Source: UBA2387 sp019454665 (GTDB lineage Bacteria; Armatimonadota; Fimbriimonadia; Fimbriimonadales; Fimbriimonadaceae). From it: 64,000 nucleotides of DNA. The translations under genes were made by a program, and so were the position numbers. Every line of letters starts with the position of its first letter. Positions within the stretch are counted from its first letter, which is position 1. The stretch lies in assembly GCA_045862995.1 (NCBI GenBank), contig BTVX01000016.1:1-64000 (forward strand). Reading direction: 5' to 3'. Shown piece by piece: positions 20,472 to 29,889 of the stretch. Under the pieces are notes generated by a model. That model saw nothing but the letters and a program-made list of their open reading frames with translations, searched no databases and was not told the origin of the DNA.

Positions 20472-20657
20472 CCACCCCAATTCTATTCGCTCGTTCGCTC
20501 GGCAGCGTGGGCCGACATCCGGACGAAAAATTCATGATTTGGACGTGTCAAATCGCGATCTTCCTGATATAAAGATTTCACGCATCCGCACAGTGTCGGC
20601 CCCGTGGTTGGAGGATCGGCATGCGAGAGGCGACACGAGGAAGGAGGATCCTCACAC

Positions 20658-21473
20658 ATGAAGCATCGTTGGATTGGTTCGTGCCTACTGGGCACACTCG
20701 TCGTTGTTTCGGGTTCGTCGGCCTTTGCGGCCATCACCCACGTCACGGATTCCCGCGTTCAGGGCTTCTTCAGCACGCAGAACGGCGGTTTCTTCTTGAG
20801 CGACCCGTTGGGCCAGCCCGGTGTGGTGCCGCCCCCGGTCGGCGCTGCCGCCATCGCGGGCGCGAACGGCGCGCAGTGGGTGCCGTTCACCTTCCCCGGT
20901 TCGCGCGTCTACAACGGCATCGACAATGCGGCGATCGGCGCGCGCACCTCGACCTTCACCGCTATCACGGGCGGGTTCTTTGTGGCGAACGCGGCCCGCG
21001 TGAGCAGCACGTTCATCGCGGTGCCCCAGACGTCGTTCTTGGTTCAAGAAGCCGGTGCGGTGGGAGTCGCGTTCACGCAACTCAACTTCAGCATAGACTA
21101 CAACGTGAACGCGGCCGGCGTGCTCGGGGCGAACCAAACGGCCCGCTATCGCGCGTTCGGGAACATCTTGGCGGGCGGCTACGCTCGGTTCCAGGCGCAC
21201 TTCACCTATTGGGATGTGGGTGCCAACGCCCAACTGGGGCAGTTGAACCTGGATACCGGCGTCATCAATGCGGCCGGGGCGTTCAACCGCAATCTGGTGG
21301 ACAACCAGTTCGTGAACGGCATGGCTGGCGCGGGAACGTTGCGCATCAACGGCTGGATGAAGTGGGAAGGCGACCCCATGGAGATCCACGTGGATTCCGA
21401 CCCCGTTCCCGAGCCCGCCACGCTGGCGGCACTCGGCTTGGGCCTCCTCGCGCTGGCGCGAAGACGCCGCTGA
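20658..21473 (+). CDS. PEP-CTERM sorting domain protein
   Basis: Secreted protein of 271 residues. Signal peptide (CLLGTLVVVSGSSAFA), a beta-rich, Asn/Gly/Ala-rich domain with no known family, and a C-terminal VPEPATLAALGLGLLALA followed by RRRR, the exosortase sorting signal. A strong ribosome-binding site AAGGAGG at 20641-20647 lies 10 bases before the ATG. TATAAA at 20568-20573 may be the -10 of its promoter, but I see no convincing -35. It is unrelated to its two PEP-CTERM neighbours outside the ends. Confidence 0.83.
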   Translation: MKHRWIGSCLLGTLVVVSGSSAFAAITHVTDSRVQGFFSTQNGGFFLSDPLGQPGVVPPPVGAAAIAGANGAQWVPFTFPGSRVYNGIDNAAIGARTSTFTAITGGFFVANAARVSSTFIAVPQTSFLVQEAGAVGVAFTQLNFSIDYNVNAAGVLGANQTARYRAFGNILAGGYARFQAHFTYWDVGANAQLGQLNLDTGVINAAGAFNRNLVDNQFVNGMAGAGTLRINGWMKWEGDPMEIHVDSDPVPEPATLAALGLGLLALARRRR

Positions 21474-21556
21474 GAGATCATCCGATCCCGATCTCGCCCC
21501 GGACGCGCGCTCGTCCGGGGTTTCGCCGTTTATTGGCCGACGGCGTCGCTCGGGTC

Positions 21557-21585
21557 TTGACATTTCCCGAACATGACAGTATTCT
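21557..21585 (+). promoter_or_regulatory. sigma-70-type promoter for the third PEP-CTERM gene
   Basis: TTGACA (21557-21562) and TATTCT (21580-21585) with a 17-base spacer, about 80 bases before the coding region at 21666. Confidence 0.75.
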
Positions 21586-21665
21586 AAACACTTCAAGTAC
21601 CGTTTGCGGCGGTAATTGAATCAGAAGAGGTTCCACGAGGAACCCAATGGAGTAGGAACGCGCGG

Positions 21666-22562
21666 ATCAGGACAGCGGCTTCATGCCTCGCGGCCATCGC
21701 GACGGCGGCTTCGGCCACCTCTCAGTTTGTCATCATGCCGGACAGCACCAACAACCGATTGGTGGTGTTCAGCGACCAAGACGGATCTCTGCTGAACTCC
21801 AACCTGTTCGGGCTCGCCGGCGGGACGCCCATCCACGCGATGCAGGTCGGCGGCGAAATCTGGGTCTCGGAACAGGTCGGCGACCGGGTCGGCAGATGGT
21901 CCTTCACGGGAACGGCGCTCGGCGCGCTGGGCGGCGGAGCGACCGGGGGCCTGGACAACGTGAGGGGCATGGGCCGAGTCGGAAACACGGTTTACGTGAC
22001 GAACGCGGGCACGGCGAACACCGCGCCAGTGGCGGCCGTGGTCATGTACAACGTTGACGGAACGCACCTGGGGAACTTCGGGACGACGGGACTTGCACCC
22101 AGCCCGTTCGGCGTTCTCGAGCACAACGGCGATTTGCTGATCTCGTCGTCGTCGGCCAACGACGACATCCACCGCTTCACGCTGGCAGGGTCGAGCCTTG
22201 GCACCTTCCACAACTCGACCTCGCTGAACTTTGCCGAACAGATGGCCTATGCAACCAACGGCGACATCCTGGTTGCCGGGTTCAGCTCGAACAACATCGT
22301 GCGATTGAATCCGCTGACCGGAGACGTGGTCAGCACGTTCAGCGCTTCGGGCGCGCGAGGCGTCTTCCAACTCGGCAACGGCAACATCATGTGGACCAAC
22401 GGCAGCGGCGCCCATGTTTACGACGTGGGGACCGCCAGCAGCACACAGGTCTATACGGGAGGCGGCAGGTATCTGGATCACTACGACGCCGTGCCCGAGC
22501 CCGCCTCGCTCGCTGCGCTCGGTTTCGGTCTCCTCGCATTGGCGCGTAGACGCCGACGCTAG
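21666..22562 (+). CDS. PEP-CTERM beta-propeller-like protein with a non-canonical or damaged start
   Basis: About 298 residues. The body has repeated blades of the NHL/SMP-30-like propeller kind (NGDLLIS, NGDILVAGF, LGNGNIMW), then VPEPASLAALGFGLLALARRRRR as the sorting signal. The first ATG in frame (21735) falls after the signal peptide. Upstream the frame stays open and encodes RTAASCLAAIATAASATS, a good signal peptide, but it has no ATG, GTG or TTG. ATC 21666 sits 9 bases after GGAGTAGG, so either ATC is used or an ATG was lost. Alternatively, ATG 21647 reads into a TAG after two codons, and loss of one T at 21653 would restore the frame. Confidence 0.7.
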   Translation: MRTAASCLAAIATAASATSQFVIMPDSTNNRLVVFSDQDGSLLNSNLFGLAGGTPIHAMQVGGEIWVSEQVGDRVGRWSFTGTALGALGGGATGGLDNVRGMGRVGNTVYVTNAGTANTAPVAAVVMYNVDGTHLGNFGTTGLAPSPFGVLEHNGDLLISSSSANDDIHRFTLAGSSLGTFHNSTSLNFAEQMAYATNGDILVAGFSSNNIVRLNPLTGDVVSTFSASGARGVFQLGNGNIMWTNGSGAHVYDVGTASSTQVYTGGGRYLDHYDAVPEPASLAALGFGLLALARRRRR

Positions 22563-22575
22563 AGCCTCGGACCCC

Positions 22576-22613
22576 GGGCCTTGGGGTTGATGCATCGCTC
22601 TCCCTCAAGGCCC
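22576..22613 (+). terminator. possible terminator hairpin after the third PEP-CTERM gene
   Basis: GGGCCTTGGGG (22576-22586) pairs with 22603-22613 (11 bp, one G-U) around a 16-base loop. No T-run follows, so this is weak. From here to 23066 the only candidate gene is the small minus-strand ORF at 22760-23026. Confidence 0.3.
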
Positions 22614-22759
22614 AGCACCGGGAATTCAGCCCCAGAGTACTTTGCAGCTGCTGGATCTTCTAGCGGGTCGGTTCCGGGCATGATCTGCCTCGGCTGCCCA
22701 CTCGTCCGGAACGAGTCTAGTGGACCCGATATCAAACCCGGCCTATGCGGAGTACCGAC

Positions 22760-23026
22760 TCAAACGCCTTCGATTCGCGCACCAAGAGTTCCCACCCGTC
22801 TACGTGCACCACAAGCCTCCGCTCCCACGTCATTGTCGTCATTTCGCACCTCGACTACCTTCGCGTCATTCTTGTCGAAACCGAGCTTGGTAGCCAAAGA
22901 CTTTGGAGAAAATAGATAAGGAGCCCCCTCAGTCGCATGCCAGGGATGGCTGAACTCCGCAATCTGTTGTGTGGTCTGCTCGCACTCGTCATCCGACTCA
23001 TACACGTAACTCAGCCTGTACTCCAC
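22760..23026 (-). CDS. small hypothetical protein
   Basis: 88 residues starting from GTG, with the acidic, natural-looking composition of a real protein in its first two thirds (YVYESDDECEQTTQQIAEF, KLGFDKNDAKVVEVRNDD) and a poorer tail. The reading frame also makes sense for a few codons before the GTG (CRWTG), so the true start is uncertain or the gene is a fragment. It lies 40 bases after the VIT/vWA gene stop on the same strand and could be co-transcribed. No family is recognised. Local GC looks lower than that of the flanking genes. Confidence 0.4.
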   Translation of the reverse strand: MEYRLSYVYESDDECEQTTQQIAEFSHPWHATEGAPYLFSPKSLATKLGFDKNDAKVVEVRNDDNDVGAEACGARRRVGTLGARIEGV

Positions 23027-23066
23027 TCCGGTCCAACGGCACCTGATGGGTGGTCCTCAAGAGCAT

Positions 23067-25340
23067 TTACTCGACAAGTGGGGCGATCTGCAGGACTTCG
23101 GTCAGCTTGGAGAGTCCGTTAAGCTTGGAGGCAGCTATGGTGCCAAAGACGATCCTGAGCTTGCCATCTCGTTCACCGACGTTCAGCCCGACTCTTTTGA
23201 GTTCTTGTTCAACCTCGGCGTCCAGCTTGGTCAACCAGACCTGGACCTCGACGGTACCCTTCGCGTTCGCGAGTTTGGGACTGATCTTCTGCTCTTGCTC
23301 GAGGACTGTTTCAAGCCGGGCCGCAAACGAGCCGCCGCCGGCGCCCAGCCCGCCAAGTTGTGCTCCACGGGTTCCAGCGCCGCCAGGTGCGGCGCGCAGA
23401 TTCAGCGGGGCGGCGTAGGCTATACGCAGTTTCTGATCGTTCGCAGCGTTCCTAGACTCGAGTCCCAACGTGACTCCGTCAGCCATTTCGACAGGAACCC
23501 GCACTCGCCGTTGCTTTCCTCCCACATTGACGATACGCTCCTCGACCGCCACAAACGACGTGTACTCGCTCAGAAGCCGGTACTCTAGGGCGAGTGCAGT
23601 CGCCAGCTCCGTCGCCGGGGCTTGACGTTTCGTGTCCAAGGCCCCGGCGCCCAGATCGTCGAGTCGCGATCTCGCCCATATCGAGGGTAGCCCCGACGCG
23701 CCGCTCGAACGGCCCGGCAGGTTCAGTTCGAGTACTTTTGCCCACGGGACTCCGGCGATCAGCCCTTGAACGGTGACCGTCGCCCGCCCTGGTTGCGTGT
23801 AGCGCCCTTTGATGACGATTGGCGTGTTGCTGAAAACATCGGGGATCAGATTGGGCGTCACGTCGGCGATTGGACCTTCGAACCGGGCTTCGACATCCGT
23901 AAGCACCGGGCTATGGAGCCTTTGCAGGAAGCGCTCTACGGCGGCAACGGCCTTCTCGGGAAGCATGACCACCTCGGCCGCGCCGCGTCCAACGAGACTC
24001 ATCCCGTTGATGATGGCGCGATTTACGGAGTTGCCAATGCCGAACGTGAAGATTCTGCTCTTACGGATCCGCTGTTTGATCGCATCCAGGATCTCGGCTT
24101 CGTTGCCGATGTAGCCGTCGGTGTTGAGCACAACGAGTCGCTTCCCCTGCTGCGCTTCGCCCTCGGGTAGCACGCTCTTGACGGCTTCGAGGATGTTGGT
24201 GCCTCCACCGGCTTGGATCGCCTCCACGAATCGTTTCGCTTCTGCGAGGTTCTCGTCGGTCACGGGCCGGGCTTCGGGCCAAAGCAGGTTCTGGCCCGTC
24301 GAAAACCCCATGACATTGAACCGATCCCCAGGGTTTGCCCGCTGGAGCATCTTCAGCGTCAGTTCCTTCGACTTCTCGATTGGAAAGCCCTTTTGGCTGC
24401 CGCTCTGATCGATGACGAACCAAACTTCCTTGGCCGTGATCTGCTCTGGGCGCGGCTCGACGGGCGGCAGCAGGATCAGGTTGAAGTAACCCATCTTGCG
24501 CTTGGAGTCCCAGTCAGCCACAAACGAGCTTTGCACCTCGTCGTTGGCTACTCGGTAGCGCAACACAAAGTCCTTGTTGGGCATCTCGTCCTTGCGCTTG
24601 AGGTTGACCGAGAATCGATCCCGTCCCTGCCTTCGGACATCGACTTCGTGGAGCACTGAGGTCACCTCGGCCACCGAGGTGCCGGCTTGCACGGCGACGT
24701 TCAGGGAGATGGTACTGCCGCTGCGAACATTGCGAGGCAAGGTCGGTGGCGTGATCTTCTCGGGGTCTTGGGCCTGCATCGCGTTCCGGGGGCCGACCAC
24801 CATGGGGTAGACGAACTCGAATTGACCGTCCTCGTACCTCACCCTGTGGACGTAGCTGATTTCGACTTCCACCTTGGCCTTGGGCATGATGTTGCTCACG
24901 GATTGGGTGAACACGTTGGGCCGCTCTTGGTCCAATAGGGCGGCGATGCTCCCGGCCGCTTTGGCTTCCTCATAGATCGCCCGAGCCTCGTCCCGCCGCT
25001 TGATTTCGGCTTCGATCACGCGGTCGCCGACCTTCATCCTCATCTGGTCCACGGCTCCGTCTTCGGGCAGTGGGAACGTGTAGACGGCCTCGATCGGCTC
25101 GTTGGTGGGATTCGTGAACGTCTGCTTGAGCGTGACGCGCGCCGAGAATCCAGCGATGACGGCTGAGACCGCCGTCTGTTCGAGCGGGCAGAGGATCGCG
25201 GGGCGTCCCTCCCGATCGAAGCCGACGAGTTGCCCGGGGGCCACGCCCTCGTCCACGAACCGATGACTTTGGGTGGGTGCGGGCGGCACCGACACAAGAA
25301 GGCTGCCAATCAGAGCAGCGGCGATAAGCGACTTGACCAT
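23067..25340 (-). CDS. VIT and vWA domain protein (inter-alpha-trypsin inhibitor heavy-chain-like)
   Basis: Secreted protein of 757 residues. After a signal peptide (LIAAALIGSLLVSVPPAP) comes a VIT domain (about 40-170; TNEPIEAVYTFPLPEDGAVD, EAKAAGSIAALLDQERPNVF), then a von Willebrand A domain (about 300-470) whose MIDAS begins VIDQSGS, for divalent-metal-dependent protein binding. The C-terminal third contains a Gly/Ala-rich linker (GGLGAGGGSFAA) and a short alpha/beta tail. Bacterial VIT-vWA proteins are cell-surface or periplasmic and of unknown role. ATG 25340 follows GAGG at good spacing; GTG 25346 is the alternative. The gene is divergent from leuS. Confidence 0.85.
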   Translation of the reverse strand: MVKSLIAAALIGSLLVSVPPAPTQSHRFVDEGVAPGQLVGFDREGRPAILCPLEQTAVSAVIAGFSARVTLKQTFTNPTNEPIEAVYTFPLPEDGAVDQMRMKVGDRVIEAEIKRRDEARAIYEEAKAAGSIAALLDQERPNVFTQSVSNIMPKAKVEVEISYVHRVRYEDGQFEFVYPMVVGPRNAMQAQDPEKITPPTLPRNVRSGSTISLNVAVQAGTSVAEVTSVLHEVDVRRQGRDRFSVNLKRKDEMPNKDFVLRYRVANDEVQSSFVADWDSKRKMGYFNLILLPPVEPRPEQITAKEVWFVIDQSGSQKGFPIEKSKELTLKMLQRANPGDRFNVMGFSTGQNLLWPEARPVTDENLAEAKRFVEAIQAGGGTNILEAVKSVLPEGEAQQGKRLVVLNTDGYIGNEAEILDAIKQRIRKSRIFTFGIGNSVNRAIINGMSLVGRGAAEVVMLPEKAVAAVERFLQRLHSPVLTDVEARFEGPIADVTPNLIPDVFSNTPIVIKGRYTQPGRATVTVQGLIAGVPWAKVLELNLPGRSSGASGLPSIWARSRLDDLGAGALDTKRQAPATELATALALEYRLLSEYTSFVAVEERIVNVGGKQRRVRVPVEMADGVTLGLESRNAANDQKLRIAYAAPLNLRAAPGGAGTRGAQLGGLGAGGGSFAARLETVLEQEQKISPKLANAKGTVEVQVWLTKLDAEVEQELKRVGLNVGERDGKLRIVFGTIAASKLNGLSKLTEVLQIAPLVE

Positions 25341-25485
25341 GACCACCTCGGTAGAACGGCGAAAAGCTTTCCATGAATCAGAAGCGCGAGCAGGTCGCCG
25401 GTTTCAAACGCCCGGGATTGGGTTGGCGGGGTTGGGCCGCGACTCGGTGCCTCGCGTAGCCGACCCAGTAAACTAGCCTCTTCCC

Positions 25486-28140
25486 ATGACCCGACCCATC
25501 CCCGACCGTTACGAACCGGCCGCGTTCGAGGCCCAGTGGCGTGAGCGTTGGCAAGAAGCCGACCTGTTCCGCACGCGCGAGCTTCCGGGCCGACCCAAGT
25601 TCTACGGGCTGGATTTCTTCCCGTATCCCAGCGGTGCGGGGCTGAGCGTGGGCCACTGCCGCAACTACATCGGCACCGACCTGGTGTGCCGCATGAGGGC
25701 CATGCAGGGCTACAACGTGTTGCACCCCATGGGCTTCGACGCGTTCGGTCTGCCCGCCGAAAACGAGGCGATCGCCAAGCAGACGCACCCGGCCCCGATG
25801 ATCGCACGCTATGCGGCGACCTACCAGCGGCAGATGGAACTCGTGGGGATCAGCTACGATTGGTCGCGGAGCTTCAAATCGAGCGACCCCGACTACTACC
25901 GCTGGACGCAGTGGATCTTCAAGCGGCTGTACGAGCGCGGGCTGGCCTATCGCCGGCTGGCAAGCGTCAACTGGTGCCCCCAGTGCATGACCGTGTTGGC
26001 GGACGAGGAGGTGGTCGGCGGGCTGTGCTGGCGTTGCGATTCGGTGGTCGAGAAGAAGATGATCCCGCAGTGGTTCTTCAAGATCACGGAGTACGCGCAG
26101 CGGCTTATTGACGACCTGGACGAACTCGACTGGCCCGAGGGCATCAAGCAGATGCAGCGGAACTGGATCGGGCGTTCGGAAGGCGTCGAGTTCTCGATGA
26201 AGGTCGCGTTCGAGGACCCTGGGTCGCAGGATGACGAGGGGTTCGTGGTCAAGGAGCGGGAGCCGATGCTGCGCGTCTTCACCACGCGCAGCGACACGAT
26301 CTTCGGTGTGACGTTCTGCGTCGTTTCGCCGGAGCATCCGCTGCTGGAAACCATCCTCGGGCGAGTCGCCGACGAGCATCGCCAGGCGGTCAGGGCTTAC
26401 CAAGAGCAGGCCAAGCGGTTGAGCGACACCGATCGCCAAGCCACGAACCGCGAGAAGACCGGCGTGTTCAGCGGGGCGCATGCCGTGAACCCGGCGACGG
26501 GCAAGCGGGTGCCGATCTACGTGGCCGACTACGTGTTGATGAACTACGGGACCGGCGCGATCATGGCGGTTCCCGGGCACGACGAGCGCGACTTCGAGTT
26601 CGCTCAGAAGTTCGGTCTGGACATCGTGCAGGTCATCGCCCCGGCAGGCGGCGGCGCGGTCGAGTTGCCTTGGACGGACAAGGAAGCGGCGGTCATGGTG
26701 AACTCGGGCGAGTACAGCGGGATGTCGGTCAAGGACGGGCAAGCGGCCCTCGGCGAGTGGATGGAGGCACTGGGCATCGGCGAGCGCAAGGTGCAGTACA
26801 AGCTGCGCGATTGGCTGATCAGCCGACAGCGCTACTGGGGCTGCCCGATCCCCGTGATGTACACGGCCGACGGCGACGAGCACCTGGTGCCCGACGACCT
26901 GCTACCCGTGCAACTGCCCGACGTCGAGAACTACCAACCCGCCGGCGACGGCTCGTCGCCCCTGGCGCACATTCCCGAGTTCCTGAACGTCACCGACGCA
27001 AACGGTCGCCTGGGCCGCCGCGAAACGGACACCATGGGCGGCTTCGCGTGCTCCTCGTGGTACTTCCTGCGGTTCTGCGACCCGCACAACGACCAGGCCC
27101 CGTGGGACTTGGACAAGGTGGCGGAGTGGATGCCCGTGGACTGCTACGTCGGCGGCGCGGAGCACGCCGTGATGCACCTGCTGTATGCGCGGTTCTGGAC
27201 CAAGGTGCTTTTCGATGCCGGGCTGGTGCCCGTGAAGGAGCCGTTCGCTAAGTTGGTCAACCAGGGCATGGTGCAGGGGCCGACCCCCTATCGGAAGCCC
27301 CGCGAAGGCGAGAGGCTGGCCGTTGGCGAGGAGGGTATTCGCATCTCGCCCGAGGAAGCGGCATCGCTGCCGGCGGACGAGGTCTTCTACAAGAACGAGA
27401 AGATGAGCAAGTCGAAGGGCAACGTGGTCACGCCGGAGGAGGCCGTCGAGAAGTTCGGCGCCGATGCCCTGCGCGTGTTCGAGATGTTCGTGGCCCCGTT
27501 CGAGCAGGACGTCGTCTGGACCGAGACGGGCGCCCAGGGCGCGGTTCGCTTCCTGCATCGCGTGTTCAAACTGGCCAGCGATCTGCAGGCGTCCTACGAC
27601 CCCGATTGGCGCGGCAAGATCGTTCAGGACGACCTCTCGCAGGCGGGTCGCGATCTGCGCCGCACCACCCACCAGACGATCCGGAAGGTCACCGACGATC
27701 TAGCGCGGACGGCGTTCAACACGTCGGTTTCGGAGCTGATGAAGATGGTCAACGCGATGAACGACTTTCTCAAAGCGGAGCGGAATCCGGCGGACGACCT
27801 GGCTGCTTCCGAGGCGTTGGAGTCGCTGGTGCTGATGTTGTCGCCCGTTGCCCCCCATTCGGCCGATGAGATTTGGAGCGGTTTGGGGCACATAGGCTTT
27901 ACTTATGATGCCGAGTGGCCAAGCTTCGACCCAGCCTTGGCGAAGGAGGACGTGCTGACCATCGCGGTGCAGGTGAACGGCAAGTTGCGCGACACGATCA
28001 CGGTCCCGGCCGATGCGCCCAAGGAAGCCGTGGAGCAAGCGGCCCTGGCCTCTCCTCGAGTCGCGGCGCACACCGAAGGCAAGACCATCCGCAAGGTGAT
28101 CTACGTGCCCGGCAAGCTCGTGAACGTGGTCGCTTCCTAA
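25486..28140 (+). CDS. leuS: leucyl-tRNA synthetase
   Basis: Class Ia aminoacyl-tRNA synthetase of 884 residues that charges tRNA-Leu and edits mischarged tRNA. The HIGH-equivalent is SVGH at 54-57, preceded by FFPYPSG. The KMSKS loop is exact at 639-643. A CP1 editing domain lies at about 220-415 (TRSDTIFG, DERDFEFA), and a zinc-ribbon-like CPQC...CWRC insertion at about 165-185. The C-terminal anticodon-binding and LeuRS tail ends VIYVPGKLVNVV. Length and domain order are normal. The next gene starts five bases later. Confidence 0.97.
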   Translation: MTRPIPDRYEPAAFEAQWRERWQEADLFRTRELPGRPKFYGLDFFPYPSGAGLSVGHCRNYIGTDLVCRMRAMQGYNVLHPMGFDAFGLPAENEAIAKQTHPAPMIARYAATYQRQMELVGISYDWSRSFKSSDPDYYRWTQWIFKRLYERGLAYRRLASVNWCPQCMTVLADEEVVGGLCWRCDSVVEKKMIPQWFFKITEYAQRLIDDLDELDWPEGIKQMQRNWIGRSEGVEFSMKVAFEDPGSQDDEGFVVKEREPMLRVFTTRSDTIFGVTFCVVSPEHPLLETILGRVADEHRQAVRAYQEQAKRLSDTDRQATNREKTGVFSGAHAVNPATGKRVPIYVADYVLMNYGTGAIMAVPGHDERDFEFAQKFGLDIVQVIAPAGGGAVELPWTDKEAAVMVNSGEYSGMSVKDGQAALGEWMEALGIGERKVQYKLRDWLISRQRYWGCPIPVMYTADGDEHLVPDDLLPVQLPDVENYQPAGDGSSPLAHIPEFLNVTDANGRLGRRETDTMGGFACSSWYFLRFCDPHNDQAPWDLDKVAEWMPVDCYVGGAEHAVMHLLYARFWTKVLFDAGLVPVKEPFAKLVNQGMVQGPTPYRKPREGERLAVGEEGIRISPEEAASLPADEVFYKNEKMSKSKGNVVTPEEAVEKFGADALRVFEMFVAPFEQDVVWTETGAQGAVRFLHRVFKLASDLQASYDPDWRGKIVQDDLSQAGRDLRRTTHQTIRKVTDDLARTAFNTSVSELMKMVNAMNDFLKAERNPADDLAASEALESLVLMLSPVAPHSADEIWSGLGHIGFTYDAEWPSFDPALAKEDVLTIAVQVNGKLRDTITVPADAPKEAVEQAALASPRVAAHTEGKTIRKVIYVPGKLVNVVAS

Positions 28141-28145
28141 CCGCA

Positions 28146-29888
28146 ATGGCTACGCCCATCGAGATCGAGGTGGTTGGGCAGCCGGGCTCCCGCAGACGGT
28201 TCGCCAGGGACATCGAGTGGTACTTGCCAAGGCAAGTCGGGCCGTTGGAAGTGCGGATCACCGTGCCTTGGATGGGGCCCGCTTGGGTCCACCATCCCGT
28301 GCTGCCGCGCATGCTGAACCGCCTGTGGGCGCGGGTGGACCAGGATTGGCGCAGCGGGGACCCATCGCCGCTCACGGCACCGTTCCACTTCGACGCTTCG
28401 CCGGGGTTGCAGCCCTTCGGGATGCCCCGGTTCCTGGCATTGCGGAACGAGAAAGGGGGATTCGCGTTCGGATGGGAGGGCGGCACGCTCGTCCATTCGT
28501 CGGTCGAGTGGCGGCAATGCGAGACCGGGATCGAGCTGAACCTGCGCTTCGAACGCCCCGCAGACGGTAGCCCTTGGGAGCCACCCTGCATTCGGTGGGT
28601 GTCTGCAGAACCCCGCGAACTCCTGACCCCCCGAGTGTTTGCCCTGGCGATGGGCGAACTCGACTCACGCTTTCGTAGGGCGCCGGACCAGACGGTGACG
28701 TGGGCCACGTGGAACGACGGCGTCTTTCGAGATATTGACGCCGAGCGCATCCTCGACACGAGCCGGTTCCTGGCGCAGACGTTCGAGAACGTGGGCTGGA
28801 TCCAAGTGGACGACGGTTGGGCGCCCGAGCCAGCGTGTGTCCCAAGCGACGACGGGTCGCTGGGCATGTCGGACCTGTCGGCGTTCTACCGGCCCGAGCG
28901 ATTGGTTGGCGACCCGCGGTTCCCCGAGGGGATGCGGGGCCTTGCGGGACGCATCCGCGACCTCGGTTTTCGCCCCATGATCTGGCTGACCCCGGCGGCG
29001 GATGCCCGGTCGGAACTGGTTCTCGACCACCCCGAGTGGTTCCAAGAGTCGTGCCGCTTGCACTTCATGCCCCACCTCCGATTCCTCGACCTTTCGGTGC
29101 CTGACGCCCGGGCGTTCCTGGAGCATGCCTTCGACCTCGCCTTCGATACATGGACGTTCGAGGGCACGAAGCTGGACTTTTGGTCCATGGGGTTCGAGCA
29201 GACGGATGCGACATGCCGCGCGGCTGGCAGAACCCCGATGGAGTGGATGGGTTGGATGTTGGACGCGATTCGCCAACGGATTCCCGAAGACGGCCGCGTC
29301 GTCCACTGCATTGACCTGCCGTTCGGCGGGCCTGTGCGGGCGCGCTGGTGCGACCACTTCCGCTTTTATGCCGACTCGGAGGGGTCGTGCGCCGTGCCTT
29401 CGATGGTGCGCGAGCAGGCGGCATGGACGGCTCTGATGACCGCACGCTACGGCGTCCAGCGGTGGTGGATACCGAACGCCGATGGACTGGGGACCTTTCC
29501 GCACATCGGGATGGGACCGGCCGACCATCGGCGGTGGGTCGCGCTCGTGACGGCGTCGGGCACGCTCACCGAGTTGGCGGGCTGGCTCGATCGGGCCGAG
29601 CCAGCGGCGGTGGAGCGAGTCCGCACGGCAACGCGATGGGCGCAACTCGGTGGCAGCGTCGTCAACCCGGGCTTCGACCCGTTGGCCACCGAACTCCTGC
29701 CGCCGAACGTCTGGGTCTGCGAGGGGCAACGGGGGACCGTCGCGGGCGTGACGAACTGGTCGGACGAGCCGCTCACGGTGGATCCTCCGCCGGGAGTCGG
29801 GCCGCTGACGAATGCGTTCGATGGGCTGCCGGTCGAGGCAGAGGTCACGGTGCCTGCGGGGGATGGGGCGCTTCTGGTGCCTCGCTGA
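28146..29888 (+). CDS. clan GH-D glycosidase (alpha-galactosidase-like)
   Basis: Protein of 580 residues, no signal peptide, so probably intracellular. An N-terminal beta-sandwich (about 1-190) is followed by a TIM barrel with the clan-D landmarks VGWIQVDDGWAPEP, FRPMIWLTP, and EGTKLDFW, whose Asp is the expected nucleophile. FYADSEG is a candidate for the acid/base region. A small C-terminal beta domain ends the chain. Overall this is like GH36/GH27 alpha-galactosidases, but sequence outside these motifs is too divergent to give the sugar. It starts five bases after leuS and meets the next gene tail to tail with one base between stops. Confidence 0.75.
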   Translation: MATPIEIEVVGQPGSRRRFARDIEWYLPRQVGPLEVRITVPWMGPAWVHHPVLPRMLNRLWARVDQDWRSGDPSPLTAPFHFDASPGLQPFGMPRFLALRNEKGGFAFGWEGGTLVHSSVEWRQCETGIELNLRFERPADGSPWEPPCIRWVSAEPRELLTPRVFALAMGELDSRFRRAPDQTVTWATWNDGVFRDIDAERILDTSRFLAQTFENVGWIQVDDGWAPEPACVPSDDGSLGMSDLSAFYRPERLVGDPRFPEGMRGLAGRIRDLGFRPMIWLTPAADARSELVLDHPEWFQESCRLHFMPHLRFLDLSVPDARAFLEHAFDLAFDTWTFEGTKLDFWSMGFEQTDATCRAAGRTPMEWMGWMLDAIRQRIPEDGRVVHCIDLPFGGPVRARWCDHFRFYADSEGSCAVPSMVREQAAWTALMTARYGVQRWWIPNADGLGTFPHIGMGPADHRRWVALVTASGTLTELAGWLDRAEPAAVERVRTATRWAQLGGSVVNPGFDPLATELLPPNVWVCEGQRGTVAGVTNWSDEPLTVDPPPGVGPLTNAFDGLPVEAEVTVPAGDGALLVPR

Positions 29889-29889
29889 G

